DNA of 64,000 bases, taken from Magicicada septendecula (lineage: Eukaryota > Arthropoda > Insecta > Hemiptera > Cicadidae). The notes beneath the pieces are model-generated. The model saw only the letters and a list, made by a program, of their open reading frames with translations, was not told the origin of the DNA and did not search any database. The stretch spans positions 339,287,076 to 339,351,075 of the forward strand of contig CM068368.1 of NCBI GenBank assembly GCA_034769895.1. Reading direction: 5' to 3'. This document shows positions 12,324 through 25,906 of the stretch, in pieces (the first letter of the stretch is position 1; every line of letters starts with the position of its first letter). The position numbers and the translations under genes were made by a program.

Positions 12324-14702
12324 GAGTACATTTACAAAACAAATGTTTCCTTAAAAATAAAAACCTGCTGAGTTAACAAACTCTATTCTCAAACATTATA
12401 CAAACAAAACAATAGATTTTTAAATTGGAATGTCACTTCTGCAAAATTGAATACTGAACGTTGCACTGCTGGTGGATTATATTAGACAAATTCGTAATCA
12501 AAGGAGCTTGGATTTATAAGCTGTAACAAAAATTCATAGAAAATGTGTTTAATTTAAAGTTGTTTCAGCGATCACCAGTTAGAAAAAGAGTATGTATGTG
12601 TTTGTTTTTCTTTACTTTGAGGATAAGGGCTGATTATGTAATGAATCTGTTGCCCAATTATTATAAAGCAGCTAAAATTCTAACATTCACTTTTTCACAG
12701 ATTTTGGTAAGATAAAACCCATTGATTGTTAAACACAGGATACATATTAAATTGTTTCTTTTAACGTCTCTTATGTTTTATAATTGTGTGAAGAATTATA
12801 TCAAATTCCAGAGTAAAATTAATTAAATTGCAATTACTTGAGTACGGAAGTGGTCCAATGTTAATGAATTTTTTTCTGCTAAAAACAATGTAAAACAAAA
12901 AACTAATTGAAGCTTCTAGAGTTGTCTTCAGTTAGTATCACTTTGTGCAGAATGATATTAATCCTCTTTGAGGACAACAGATATTACACTCGTAAGACGT
13001 TGAGGACTCTAAAAGTATCGTCCCAGTAAAAGTTTATACTTGTCTTTATAAACAACTTTGGGACCATCCCAAAGTCATCTGGAGACTTCTGTACAACTCG
13101 ATAAGTGACTACAGTTAACGAAAATTCTTATTTGTGGTCACTTGTTTCGATTTTAGAACGATTTCTGGTTTTGATGACATTTTAAATTGCAATTTCGCAT
13201 GACTTGTGTTATATAACAGCGAAAAAATTCGTTAATACTATCTAATTGCATTAATTTACACTAACTACGCTAATTTTCTTGTTACAAAGACCCTATAATC
13301 ATATAAATACATGATAATACGATCTGTTCGGACGTGACGGGTTGTTATTAATAGTATGTAAGAATTACAGGGCCCCTGCACTGCATACAAAGTATTTACG
13401 ACCACATCCCACGAAGACTAATGTCATTGGCAGGAACAATTATTGGTGACCAATTGACCAATTATTATTTAACAGAAAAGTTTACAACAGTCAAAATATT
13501 TATACTTAAGCATCCTTCACAAGGATTGGGAGTCTAATATTGGTGTGTATCAATTATATGTGGCTTTCCGCTAGGCATACGATAGCATATCTAACAAAAT
13601 TGGCCATGACTGAAACACTGGGAGAAATGAGAATATAAAATGAATTCACTGCACCTTTTGAGCACACCCAGGGTCTAAAACAGGGCGCCGCGGATGAGGA
13701 TGAGGAGGAGAAAGAGAGTTATCGTTAAATTGTCTGTTATGGTGGACGAACCGTCCTAATTGTCCATTGGGATCTTCGGTTTACATGTTTGATGTCCCGA
13801 CAGTTTGACGAGAAATACAATCAGCTGTGGTGGATGTAACACTCTGACTTCAGTATGGACAATTTTATTGACTTTAGTTGTGACGAAAGAAAATTTAACG
13901 TTTAATGAATAACATTCTAAAGACGTAAAAACCATTTTGGCCTAGATATTAGAAGGATTCATAAAGTGAAAACTAAAGACTTAAAGGTTTGTAAGTAAAT
14001 CACGTTTGTAGAGAAATGTTAAGGAAAGAGACACATTGTAGGTCATATCTTAAGACAAGGGGATTTATTGATTGATTGAGCGACACGTTGGGAGTATAAA
14101 TTGCAGATACAAACACAGACTGGAATACTTGAAGCAGACCGCTGTAGACGCGGGATATGGAAAGCATTTGGAAAGCATACACGTGCGCAGCGCTTATCGA
14201 CATATCATACTTTAGCCCTGACACTCCCAAGTTCTGTCCTCTACTGCGTTGTACAGAAATACTTCCTATACTTGATTATTCCTCTGTTGTTACTCGTAAG
14301 AAAATTAATAATAAATATTACTAGCAGATTTATTAAAATGTTAGTAAGTATAACGGTAAGACGAGACTCGAGATTGATGATGAAATAATATAGAAATGTG
14401 ATGCCAGTCACATTAAATAAAGACGTTAGTAATGGCCAAATGTAACGGCACCTCTCTTTAACAGTTCAGTACATTACTTTTGCTCCTATGAATGGACTTG
14501 GTTGTTGGTCACGTTCATCAGGTATATTTAAGGTGACCACTAACTCATATTTGTCGAGGAAGAGTATAAGTAATATGACAATCGCGTACCAAATTCCAGT
14601 CCCTCTAACAGATTCTGCTGAAGTTGAAACACAATACAGATGACATTTCTTAAAATGTCATTTTTGAAGTTAACATACCAGTTTTCAGTGTAAGTCTAAG
14701 TT

Positions 14703-14720
14703 CGCGCGCGCGCGCGCGCG
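14703..14720. repeat. (CG)9 repeat, potential Z-DNA
   Basis: Nine uninterrupted CG steps followed by tgcgtg, standing out sharply in an AT-rich background. Confidence 0.9.
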
Positions 14721-15791
14721 TGCGTGAAGGAATTTGTAAATTGGATAACTAACTATGAGCACACTAAGAAGTATTAGGAAAATCACATAAGTAGGCCTAT
14801 ATAATTTGTTATCGTATCAACAAGAGTTTATTACCCGTTACAAGAACATCAATAAGTCTCAGACTTTCTTATTGGAATTTAAACTAGAATAAGTGAGCTG
14901 AGCTGCGTACAATTTACATAATGTCATGCGCCAGTGTGTTGTATACACGTAATACGTAATAAACTGGTTTCGTAGCCACGTTACTGCCGGTTACGTCTGT
15001 CGTGCCACGTGGCCAGCACTGCTGACTGTTAGTACCACCTTGATCTCAGACACATGTGTAAACGCATGATTTTAATCGGTTTTTATTGTATGTAAAGTTG
15101 TCAGGCCTCGTGACAAATCAACTAGTGTACACCCAATAATAATCTTCAACGAATTACCTATATTAAACACAGTATTTACGAATTCCACGCACACACACAG
15201 TAACAGTAACACGCAGTAACAATTTCTGTTATTCCACGCATGCGTATTTAGATTCTCACAATTCAAACGATTATCAATTTACAATTTTCTGTCAAGTTTT
15301 ATTTACGAATACCACAAACTGTGAAGTATATATCTTCATGAAACACAAATAAAAGAATTATTTTAATCGACTTGAACAATTAAACCGAAGAACAATTCTC
15401 ATGAATATATTTCTTACAAAATACTTACAAAATATTGTAATCGGTCGCACTGAAGGAAAGTTACTTTAAAAGATAAATGTTTTTGACAAAGAATTTCATA
15501 ATAAAGATTGAATAATGAAGCGAATATCATTTGAAATAATCTTATTAACAAAAATTAATATCTGCTTGAAGTGATGTTCGCAGAAACTGTACAAGTGTTA
15601 CGTACGTAGGCACTTTTTGTTCGTACGTGAAAAGTGTCTGCACGAGACTGTGTGGGTGCACGAATTTGCAAACTGCAGAAATGCGCAACAAATGATATAC
15701 GATATAACAAAACGTAAACTGCGTCACGAGCGAAATTAAATTAAGAAGTAAACAAATCAAATGAAAACAAGGCCACGTGGCTCTAAGGAAA

Positions 15792-15819
15792 AGTCCTCTA
15801 CAATCTCCGGTAGAGGACT
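15792..15819. repeat. Perfect 10-bp hairpin
   Basis: agtcctctac at 15792-15801 is the exact reverse complement of gtagaggact at 15810-15819, with an 8-base loop. It could be a structured RNA element or a chance palindrome. Confidence 0.6.
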
Positions 15820-16786
15820 CCAGTACAATCTTCCACCGACATTAGGCGTATATTACGTCCCTTTCATACAATACGTTTATTGTAATTTTAACTTGATATA
15901 TTCGCTTACTTTTCTTTAAAAAAAATAACGAAACAGGTGAGTTATTCCTGCCACATGGTACCCATAATTATATGCCACGTGTGTAGTACAATATTTACTA
16001 CAACGAACACGTGTTAAATGCTTTTGTATTTGATCTTCAATTAACACGAATGTGTAAATGACAATTCATTCAGATATAAGCAAATACTCCTACATGCAAA
16101 TGTTTTAATGATGATCCTACTTGTATATCTGTGTGTGTGTGTGAGCGAGCGCGCGTGTGGGTGTGTGTCCCCGCACTATGTCGACCTATCTGCATGACTA
16201 AAATAGAGTCGAAACTAAGGATTTTTAATATGATGTCGTATATGTCAGTAATGATTATTAACTGCCAGGCTTTTAATAAAAGTATTTTTTTAAACTAAAG
16301 ACTCGATCATAATTAATTTAAGGGGAAAACGATAGATAGATTTTAAAAGAAAATGCTAAAGATAAAGAGGTTACAAATAATACCATTTTCACACTATAAA
16401 GTAAAATTTATATTTTAGCAAAACATTTATAATGTACTTAGTAAGTAAACGTCAGCAACATTCAGAAGAGTAATCTACAATAACATTAGCTACTTCTTTT
16501 ATATAAATTAAATTTTATATGAAGCTTTACGTATTTCACACAAACATTTTCTTTTGTCAAAAAACGTGTTCTGTGCATCATGTTGTTGGTTATATAGATA
16601 ATCTGTCTCTTGGTACTAAGTTCTTGATTTGCAGATAATTTTATACATCTTTCCACTGAAATCTGTTTATAAATCTTCTTAAATTACATTTAATAGTATA
16701 CTAATCGACTCCTAATAGTCAAACGTATAAACTGTAATTCTGATGAATAAATCTTATGCTTACCTATAATCAGACATACGGAGAAA

Positions 16787-17000
16787 ATGGCACAAAAACT
16801 AAACAGACGAGGAGGAGCCATTTCTATCTCTTCAGCAGCGTGAGGATGTGTTGAATAGGCGTTTGACGGCGTGTGTGCGTTTTCTCGAGCTGTCCGCGTC
16901 GGCTTTCTAGTAGTGGGGAGGGTCTCGCAGCCGTTGCAGCTCGATCTTTGCTTCCAGCGACCGCCGTTGTCGCGGCACTGTGCTTACCCATGCGTTGAAC
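16787..17000. promoter_or_regulatory. CpG-rich patch, possible promoter or 5' exon
   Basis: This patch is clearly richer in G+C and CpG than its surroundings, with about fifteen CpG dinucleotides across 16801-16990. A minus-strand frame of 100 codons (16824-17126) runs through it and is rich in Ala, Arg and Ser in the CpG part, with no known domain. On the minus strand the ATG near 16990 is followed directly by GGTAAGC, which resembles a splice donor. This could be the first exon or promoter of a host gene extending out of view, or simply a compositional island. No expression signal can be judged from sequence. Confidence 0.25.
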
Positions 17001-18275
17001 TTTCTCCAAACTTTTAGTAGACGTTGATTTAAAAATAATGCTGTCTTCTTTACAGAAAAGTGAAAGACACTTAATATTCATAATTATTAATATTATTTTA
17101 TAACGCCCGTTACATAACATTATCAATTAAATTTTTTTCTATAAGGCGAATGATTTATATAGTTTTCACTGTAGTGGTGGAATCGAAAAAAATGAAACTG
17201 TACTGCTTACGAGAGTTGTGTACTGCTTATGAATCAGTATGGAATAAAAAATTCATGGCAGAATTGTTTACTATTTTGATTAAAGTATTAAATGTTTATT
17301 TATGTCGGGTGTACTTTTAGGACAATCGCATCATTGACGGTGATCAATTTATCTGTACTCCAAAAAACTAATGAAAGTGACTCTGGAGTACGGTCTTCAG
17401 TAAGGACTTGAAATCAGCGAATTATTTATTGTTACAGTATTCTTTTTTTTTAATTATCCAAACATAACGTGGATTTCTCTAAAACCATGTTGCAGATGTA
17501 CTATCCGAATGTAGTGTTACTGAGTAACATTATACGTTATTACTGTGGTTTAAACTTTGACTCGCGACAGTAAAACAGGGCATAATATAAAAGATTTATA
17601 ACTTAAAAGCTATAGAGTCGTGTTTATAGCTAAAAAATTAATATTAATGCTTACGATATAACAGAACTAAATGGCAACGTAACGATTAACGAATTGCCAC
17701 TTTTGGTATTCAATTATATTGTAAAAGAAAATGGATTATGCGTTTAAAGACGGTGGAAATCAATTTATTGAGTAGAATAATACAAAAAGAATAGTATATT
17801 GAACACACACGCGCACACGTGTACACATCTATACGTGTATACAAATTATAGGTACACATATGGTATCTATACAAACATAGATACATATGGTTTCGAACTT
17901 TCTACTATAAAATCGGAATGTTCTTTACTATGTGCCGCAAAATCTTGACAAAAAGCTGGTGTTATCTGGAGCAACTAAGGACATATTAAGGCCTAGTTAC
18001 TTATTATTTAGTAATACATAAAGTTCACTTAATATTTAGCAGGGATATATTACAATCTAAACATAAAGGCTCGGCATTTGTCCACATGGCCTATGGTAAC
18101 CAAGTTCGACAGCAGCATCAATTATTTGGTAAACCAATAAGTATTATTTGTGTTATTCGAAACGTAAAACCAAAGACTCGAGACCTGAGAGTATCATATA
18201 TTTAGCTAAGTAACAATAACAACACAGTAAGAGAAATTTAGAAGTCCGTGGTTTTAAAAGATTTAAAATTCTTCA

Positions 18276-18413
18276 TCTGTTGTCAATTAGTAATATGTGT
18301 CCTTCCTCAACGCATGATACTTCTGTTGTCCATTAGTAGTATGTGTCCTTCCTCAACGCATGATACTTCTGTTGTCCATTAGTAGTATGTGTCCTTCCTC
18401 AACGCATGATACT
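18276..18413. repeat. 46-bp unit repeated three times in tandem
   Basis: Three head-to-tail units begin tctgttgtc and end cgcatgatact, at 18276, 18322 and 18368. Units two and three are identical; the first differs at two positions (tcaatt for tccatt, and agtaat for agtagt). Unit one is therefore the older one and the last duplication is recent. Confidence 0.93.
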
Positions 18414-20009
18414 TTCGCAGGGGCGTATTTACGAGGAGGGACAAACGGGACCGGACCCCCCTCCCCAGAGGGTCGACAAAAGTTGACGAATTTTGTTTTT
18501 CCTCTTAACTTTTAGGCTTCCTTCTTCTTCAGGTTTCTTCCTTCTTCTTTAGGTTTTATTGTTTCTTCAGCTTTGTACGCTAATATAGTAGGAACTATTT
18601 TTTAAATATACAAACAGGTTTATTACACAGCACTTGCAGATACGTTTTAAATACGAAATATAGGAAATCAATTCAGACAATAAGTATCTTCTAAACAATG
18701 TTTCAATAATGCGCATTTTTATTGTGTTATTACCGTTTACTTTAGTGCAATTGGTTTCAGGAAGTTCTCACTTTTTTTTACCCACTTCAAAGATAATAAT
18801 GTTCATTACTCTTCAATTGTTTTTTCTTTTGTATAAAGCAAGCCGTCTCGTCCGTACGAAATTCCCACGCCACTGTACCTTCGAGCACCCATCATCGTCT
18901 GCACGGCTTACGCTGCCTTTTCAAAATGTTTACAATAAAGGCTTATGGTGCAAACGTTCTAACCCATTACTTTCAGAAGTTCGTTCCTCCTTTGCTTCTT
19001 CTAAAACTTCAATTTTTCCCCTTCTAATAAATTTCCTCTTTATCATTCTTTTCCAACTCTACACTTCTTCCGCTTCCAACCGCTTCTTCCTTCTCTACAA
19101 TTCAAGACTCTCTTCTGTTTCTCTTCCCTTCCATACTTGATAATAATCAACATAAAATTTTCCAAGCTTCCTGATTTCTGCATCTGTAAGATTACTTTTT
19201 AATATAAATGTTCCTGACATATAAATCCCAGCTTAGCAAATTCAGTATGTCTGTTAATGTATCACTTGTTACTTAACCCTGTAGCAAAGAGGCAAGTAAG
19301 TTTAAATGGTAAGGTGTTAGAGGGCTATTAAGAAAAACACACACTATCGTAATTCTAAAATGAAGACAATTTGTGACACCAAAATGTACGAGTTTGTAAT
19401 GAGTATGTAACGTTGAAGACAGTTGAAAGCAATAATGAGGCCTTTAATAAGCCTTTTATTTCTTAACCATTCGAAACATATTTTGTTTGTCATTTTATTT
19501 GTCGACTTATTCTAAGCCAAGGAATACGATCTATAGAAATTTATTTGTAACATACAGTTTAAACAGTAAACAACAGTAAACACACAATTAACAGCTGGTG
19601 TTTTTACGTAGTACCAAATTAATTATAAGGCAGGAAAATGAAATGTTGAGTTAATTAAAAAGAAATTAGAGTAACAATTTTTATTTTTAATTGTTAAAAA
19701 TAATGGCATACCTACCGTTCTTTTGAAAATACTGTGTCAAGGTCTGTGTTACCTAGAACAGGGGCCAACATTTAATTGGCTAAAATTGTTGCTTACAAAT
19801 TTTAGGTAGGTGGTGTCATTGTAATTGTTATGTGTTGCTCGCCTTGTGTGTGAGTTCCGTGCACCGTGTTTCCCGTGCCAAAGTTGTGGGAAACTGTTAG
19901 TTAATGCTTGGAATTAATGAATATTATTAATGACGTGTTTTTCAAGAAACATTAAAATGTGAAGCGGTGTCTACGAAAACCGAATGAACTCTGCAAAGAA
20001 GATTTAATA

Positions 20010-20012
<3 letters not shown>

Positions 20013-20068
<56 letters not shown>
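20013..20068. repeat. (CA)28 microsatellite
   Basis: A pure CA run seen directly. Confidence 0.95.
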
Positions 20069-20069
<1 letters not shown>

Positions 20070-21212
20070 TAAGGTTAATAAAAATTATTATTCATTAGAA
20101 ATAATTGTAATACGTATATTTTTACTGTAAAATATTTGAATAAGTATTTGCACAAAATAGAGGTGTTTCTTGATGTACAAAATAAAATCTGTAGTGAAAT
20201 AGTTTATCTCTTTTCAAAAAAAAATATTTTTCTGTCTTCAAAGTTTATGTACGTATTATATCAGATAACATTTCACATGCACAGTGAAAAATCTGAATTC
20301 ATGAAACACACATTTAGTAAGAAGAGAAAACTTTACAAAAGAATGTCTAGTCGGTATTACGAAGTTTCACAGCAAGGATTAGTGATTCAAGTTAAGCAGA
20401 ATTCACAAATGTCTGTGCAGCCGATCTGAAACAAGGGTTTCTCATTGACATATTTCAGGGATGCTAAATTCGTTTAGAATAAATTTGTAAATTCTTTTTC
20501 AAAACAAGACAAATTTTTACCGTTCTCCAAAATAAGACAGCATTTCACCACAGTTTTTCAAACACTTTTTACTAGACAACAGAAATATTTTGTTGTTTAA
20601 AAATTATTCAAATGCTTTCAAATTCTTATAACTTTAATAAGTAATAATTTAGTTATGCCTTTGTAAGTCGTTTAGTGAATGCAAACCAGATGGAATGTGC
20701 GAGGCGACTTATTGCTCACCTCACACATTACGTTTTCTATTTACAACTGTTTAATTTTTGTAGGTGTAACGCAAGTTGTCTATCTTGCAGATCTCACTGC
20801 ATATTTGGAGTTTTGTTTTCTTACTTCTACACTCGGAAGAATACGTTTTAACACAAAAGGAACGACAAGTCAAAAAACACCACTTTTATTAAAAGACTGC
20901 AAAAATTAAGAGCTTTTAAATAATACCATCCAAGATGAAAAGCTGAAAAAGTAATGGGATCCTATCAGTTATGAGTCCACTGATGAAAAACAGTCGCAAA
21001 CGAAGGTATGGGTGCTGTAGTTTGTTTTTGCCTGCCTTAGGCCATCTAATCTATCGGTTTGCAGGTTGCTAAAAACATCACTCATGTGTCACAGACATCG
21101 AAGCATTAGACTGCAACGTTTGACCCTTTAACGAGCCGTTTCTGCTCGCTCCGTTTGCAGCTAAGAGGATGTGGTCCACCGCATAATAAACCTACATCAA
21201 CCGTAAATAAAT

Positions 21213-22953
21213 AAACGCTTTATCTAATAAGTTTACATAAATAAATGCTTCAGCTAACTAGTTTGCATAAATAGTAACATAAATTATATGTTATGTGTTG
21301 ATGGATACGATCCAATGAATGGTCATAAATTCTTTTCATAAATTTCATACTTTTCTTTTTCTCTTCATCATCAATTTCTCCTTCCTATTTTAATTCTACG
21401 GTAGGCCTATAGCTTGCTAGACAGTCTAAATTTCAATAGCATTTGTTGTAACCATACACCAACAGAACTGTCCAGCCTTGGCTTAGTATTATAGTATCCT
21501 TGGCTTCCAATAGAAATCTGCTCAGTGAAATACACAGTTATACAAAAAACTGGGAACTCAGTGTAGTACAGCAAACGTCTATCGTGGAATGAGGAAACAC
21601 GGGAATATAATTGTTTCGCGTTGCAATTGTGGGAGAAATACCATTATAATGCATAAAAATGATGAATCTGAGGCACAATTTAATAAGATCTTTCATATCG
21701 CGAATCGCAGTTAGTCCAAGCGGCGATAGCTAGAGGAACTTTATTTGATGAAAGTTAATTATTGTAAGCCTGATCAACTTGCAACCACTATGCAGACACA
21801 AATTAAATTCAAAGTGGAGTAGTCACATTTTATAGTTTAAAGTAAAAATTATTCTTAAAGCAAAATAATTTTAATCATGTTGATAAGGCAGTCAAATTTA
21901 ACGGCCACCCGACTTAAACTTTAATATTTCAACACAACTTTCAAAGGAGGTTAAAAATGTTTAATCGAAGTAGTTGATATATTTATAACAAACTGGTCAA
22001 GACATTACGCCACATTAAAATTAATCTGGACATTTAATTTGGTTTAACAAATTTTGTTAAAATCGACTGAATTCAATTATTATTAATTTTACAAAAAAGA
22101 GAACTTTCATCCCCTCTACACTTTCAAGGTTTAGGCAGATTTCCTGCTCCGATTTCAAAAGTTTTCTTTGAAAGTTTTCCTCAGTCTTTCAACATCGCAC
22201 CCTTCCAATAGTCGTGTACTCAGGGTCGTATGAACATACGTTAAAGCATGTTTGATCGTTTTCAAAGTCTTCATCAGCTGTTGACTTATCATATAGGCCT
22301 ACTACAGTTTAGTAGCCTTTCTTGTTTTCAACTCGCTTCTACGTTTGTATGCAATTCATATCCTGCCTCCTTCTAGGTTTTCTCAATAATATTCTTAAAC
22401 AATTAATTTGAGATAATAGATACAGATATCTTTATCTAGGCCTTACCATATATAAATACCTTAAAATTTCCATAACATTTGTTTGTATAGAATTTTAGTA
22501 TAGTTTTGACCGAGTAGATGCAACTTGTTTGCTTCCTTTTATAATTTGTGGCTACCGCCTTGAATAAAAAGACGCATCGCCAAACAATACTTAGTCACTG
22601 GGAAACGTCATCTTCCACTCTCGAATAAGGCGATCAGCACACATGTTAAACAACATAAGTGATGTAGTCTCAACCTTTTCTTAATCCGAGTATTGCACGT
22701 TGCACCTTTTAAAATGTTCACTTCAGGTTTCATTTGTGGTAGAGACTTGCAATCCATTCTTCAGAATATCTCATTTTCACCATGATTCTTGTGGGCACGA
22801 TTCTGTTTAATTTATGAATGTTTTTTAATATTCAGTGTAGGCTAAATGCATCTCCAAAATGAGCTTCATCATTTTCTTACCTTAAAAGTTTAAAAATATC
22901 AGCATTGAAAGACCCCCTCTAACTGTATCCGGTTAGTTTTTTCAGAACAAACA
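21213..22953 (+). repeat. Left arm of a 1.74-kb inverted repeat (Penelope-like 3' region)
   Basis: This arm is the reverse complement of 24167-25906. Aligning the two by eye shows only scattered single-base differences (for example near 21955, 22221, 22794 and 22946). The outer edge starts inside the last codons of the Penelope-like protein (AAACGCTTTATC), so the arm is a second, oppositely oriented copy of that element's 3' end without its coding region. Penelope elements are known for terminal repeats that may be direct or inverted, which fits. A fold-back element or a local inverted duplication is the alternative. Confidence 0.88.
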
Positions 22954-24166
22954 TCCTCAGTAAGCTTTTACATCTACTGTATATGGCTTCTGATGTCTAC
23001 GTGATTCTTTCCAGATTTGCGATATATCCTATACGATTGAAGACATCTTGTCTAGGAATAACAATAAGCGAAAGTAATATTCCGTCATTTGTGACTCAAG
23101 CAACTAAAATCTCTTCAAATCCTTTCAGTCACATGAATAATTCTTCTCTTTCTATTATTATCGGGATCTTAAAGAACCACTCCACCTCAGCCTTTTGCAT
23201 TCATGTGTCGATTTTCTAAAACAATTCCTGATGGGTCATATTTTTATACCATTGATAAACAATTAATTTATTTTCTTTGAATGGTGCTAAAGAATTAAAT
23301 TTTTAATACCTTGTATCAATTAACTTATTTTTAAGTAAATAATACTGTTTGCTTAATGTACGTATAAATGCAAAGAGTAGTATAAGAACTGCAGTAGTCA
23401 CATGATCATGTAGTTCAAACAAAAGTGAGATTTCTACTTTCTTTGAAAAGGTGACCTTCGAAGTCTACATACTGCACCGACGGCCTTGACTGGACAATAC
23501 AGTGTGGAGTGTACCGTGTCCCTGTGCCAACAGATTTCTTTGTGGGATCAAATAAAATCGAGTAGAGCAAGTTGTGCCGGCCATCCACCTCGAAGCAGTA
23601 GCCAAACCACGTAGATAATTGATCCGGTGAGGCCTCATGCCAAAATGTTTTAATGTAAAGCAAATAAATAAATAAATATGTACATATATATCTAAGAAGA
23701 AAAAGAAAGTTAATTTATATTCCTAGCCTACTACTCCAACGCTATATTTTAAAAGTAAAAAAGAATAATGTAAAAACTGTTTAAAGTTTTATCTATAGTT
23801 CTCTTGCAACACAATAACTTAGAAAAGAAAAATTCTAGCATCATGACAATTTAAGTTGATTAACGTCGGCCACAGAACGTAGAGGTTCTCATTTGGAGCG
23901 GATCACATATTGAAAGAAGAACGGTTAAGAAACACGTAAAGACACGTAAAGACGTTCTCGTAGACGTCCTTAGCACAGAAGATATACGATGTGGTAAACT
24001 TATGTACTTTAGATATACAGCTAATCGAAGGAAACATGCTGACAAAGGAAATAGTGGAATACTGAACCGCAGTTATCTAGCGGTAGAAGACGACATGATT
24101 AAGTAAACCATGTTTATTAACCGTTCAGTAAATTCTTTTTTGTCTGATCAACACTAACTGTAGTAC
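22954..24166. other. 1.2-kb spacer between the inverted arms
   Basis: The spacer does not repeat in either arm. It holds one minus-strand frame of 82 codons (23415-23663) without a recognisable domain and a short direct duplication of cacgtaaaga near 23934-23955. No transposase or RT motif was found. Its origin is unknown: it may be the original flank of one copy or captured DNA. Confidence 0.5.
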
Positions 24167-25906
24167 TGTTTGTCCTGAAAAAACTAACCGGATACAGTTA
24201 GAGGGGGTCTTTCAATGCTGATATTTTTAAACTTTTAAGGTAAGAAAATGATGAAGCTCATTTTGGAGATGCATTTAGCCTACACTGAATATTAAAAAAC
24301 ATTCATAAATTAAACAGAATCGTGCTCACAAGAATCATGGTGAAAATGAGATATTCTGAAGAATGGATTGCAAGTCTCTACCACAAATGAAACCTGAAGT
24401 GAACACTTTAAAAGGTGCAACGTGCAATACTCGGATTAAGAAAAGGTTGAGACTACATCACTTATGTTGTTTAACATGTGTGCTGATCGCCTTATTCGAG
24501 AGTGGAAGATGACGTTTCCCAGTGACTAAGTATTGTTTGGCGATGCGTCTTTTTATTCAAGGCGGTAGCCACAAATTATAAAAGGAAGCAAACAAGTTGC
24601 ATCTACTCGGTCAAAACTATACTAAAATTCTATACAAACAAATGTTATGGAAATTTTAAGGTATTTATATATGGTAAGGCCTAGATAAAGATATCTGTAT
24701 CTATTATCTCAAATTAATTGTTTAAGAATATTATTGAGAAAACCTAGAAGGAGGCAGGATATGAATTGCATACAAACGTAGAAGCGAGTTGAAAACAAGA
24801 AAGGCTACTAAACTGTAGTAGGCCTATATGATAAGTCAACAGCTGATGAAGACTTTGAAAACGATCAAACATGCTTTAACGTATGTTCATACGACCCTGA
24901 AGTACACGACTATTGGAAGGTGCGATGTTGAAAGACTGAGGGAAACTTTCAAAGAAAACTTTTGAAATCGGAGCAGGAAATCTGCCTAAACCTTGAAAGT
25001 GTAGAGGGGATGAAAGTTCTCTTTTTTGTAAAATTAATAATAATTGAATTCAGTCGATTTTAACAAAATTTGTTAAACCAAATTAAATGTCCAGATTAAT
25101 TTTAATGTGGCGTAATGTCTTGACCAGTTTGTTATAAATATATCAACTACTTCGATTAAACATATTTAACCTCCTTTGAAAGTTGTGTTGAAATATTAAA
25201 GTTTAAGTCGGGTGGCTGTTAAATTTGACTGCCTTATCAACATGATTAAAATTATTTTGCTTTAAGAATAATTTTTACTTTAAACTATAAAATGTGACTA
25301 CTCCACTTTGAATTTAATTTGTGTCTGCATAGTGGTTGCAAGTTGATCAGGCTTACAATAATTAACTTTCATCAAATAAAGTTCCTCTAGCTATCGCCGC
25401 TTGGACTAACTGCGATTCGCGATATGAAAGATCTTATTAAATTGTGCCTCAGATTCATCATTTTTATGCATTATAATGGTATTTCTCCCACAATTGCAAC
25501 GCGAAACAATTATATTCCCGTGTTTCCTCATTCCACGATAGACGTTTGCTGTACTACACTGAGTTCCCAGTTTTTTGTATAACTGTGTATTTCACTGAGC
25601 AGATTTCTATTGGAAGCCAAGGATACTATAATACTAAGCCAAGGCTGGACAGTTCTGTTGGTGTATGGTTACAACAAATGCTATTGAAATTTAGACTGTC
25701 TAGCAAGCTATAGGCCTACCGTAGAATTAAAATAGGAAGGAGAAATTGATGATGAAGAGAAAAAGAAAAGTATGAAATTTATGAAAAGAATTTATGACCA
25801 TTCATTGGATCGTATCCATCAACACATAACATAATTTATGTTACTATTTATGCAAACTAGTTAGCTGAAGCATTTATTTATGTAAACTTATTAGATAAAG
25901 CGTTTT
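24167..25906 (-). repeat. Right arm of the inverted repeat: Penelope-like 3' region
   Basis: On the minus strand this is the 3' untranslated part of the Penelope-like element whose stop codon is at 25874-25876. The arm begins (25906) about ten codons before that stop and runs 1.74 kb downstream of it. It matches the left arm at 21213-22953 almost perfectly in reverse orientation. Confidence 0.88.

Larger units (their letters stand above)
9248..16780. other. Non-coding stretch with simple repeats
   Basis: No protein frame longer than 95 codons and no recognisable domain. The 95-codon frame at 14101-14388 has no familiar motif and no coding-like neighbour. Simple repeats and a perfect hairpin inside are listed separately. 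Confidence 0.5.
17131..21212. other. Non-coding stretch with tandem and CA repeats
   Basis: No recognisable gene. The 143-codon frame at 18709-19140 on the plus strand is Ser/Phe/Leu-rich with no domain I know and lies in T-rich sequence; I do not call it a gene. At 18418 the sequence caggggcg resembles the tip of the hAT-like element at 8813, but no partner end was found. Confidence 0.45.

Noticed and set aside
18418..18480. caggggcgtatttacg as a transposon end
   Set aside because: No matching opposite end or target duplication found within about 2 kb.
18709..19140. 143-codon plus-strand frame as a host gene
   Set aside because: Ser/Phe/Leu composition follows from CT-rich DNA; no domain and no splice or promoter support.
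24838..24880. CTGATGA followed by GAAA in the Penelope 3' region, resembling a hammerhead ribozyme core known from Penelope-like elements
   Set aside because: The sequences before CTGATGA and after the possible cleavage site are not complementary, stem II would be two weak pairs, and the motif is antisense to the coding strand.
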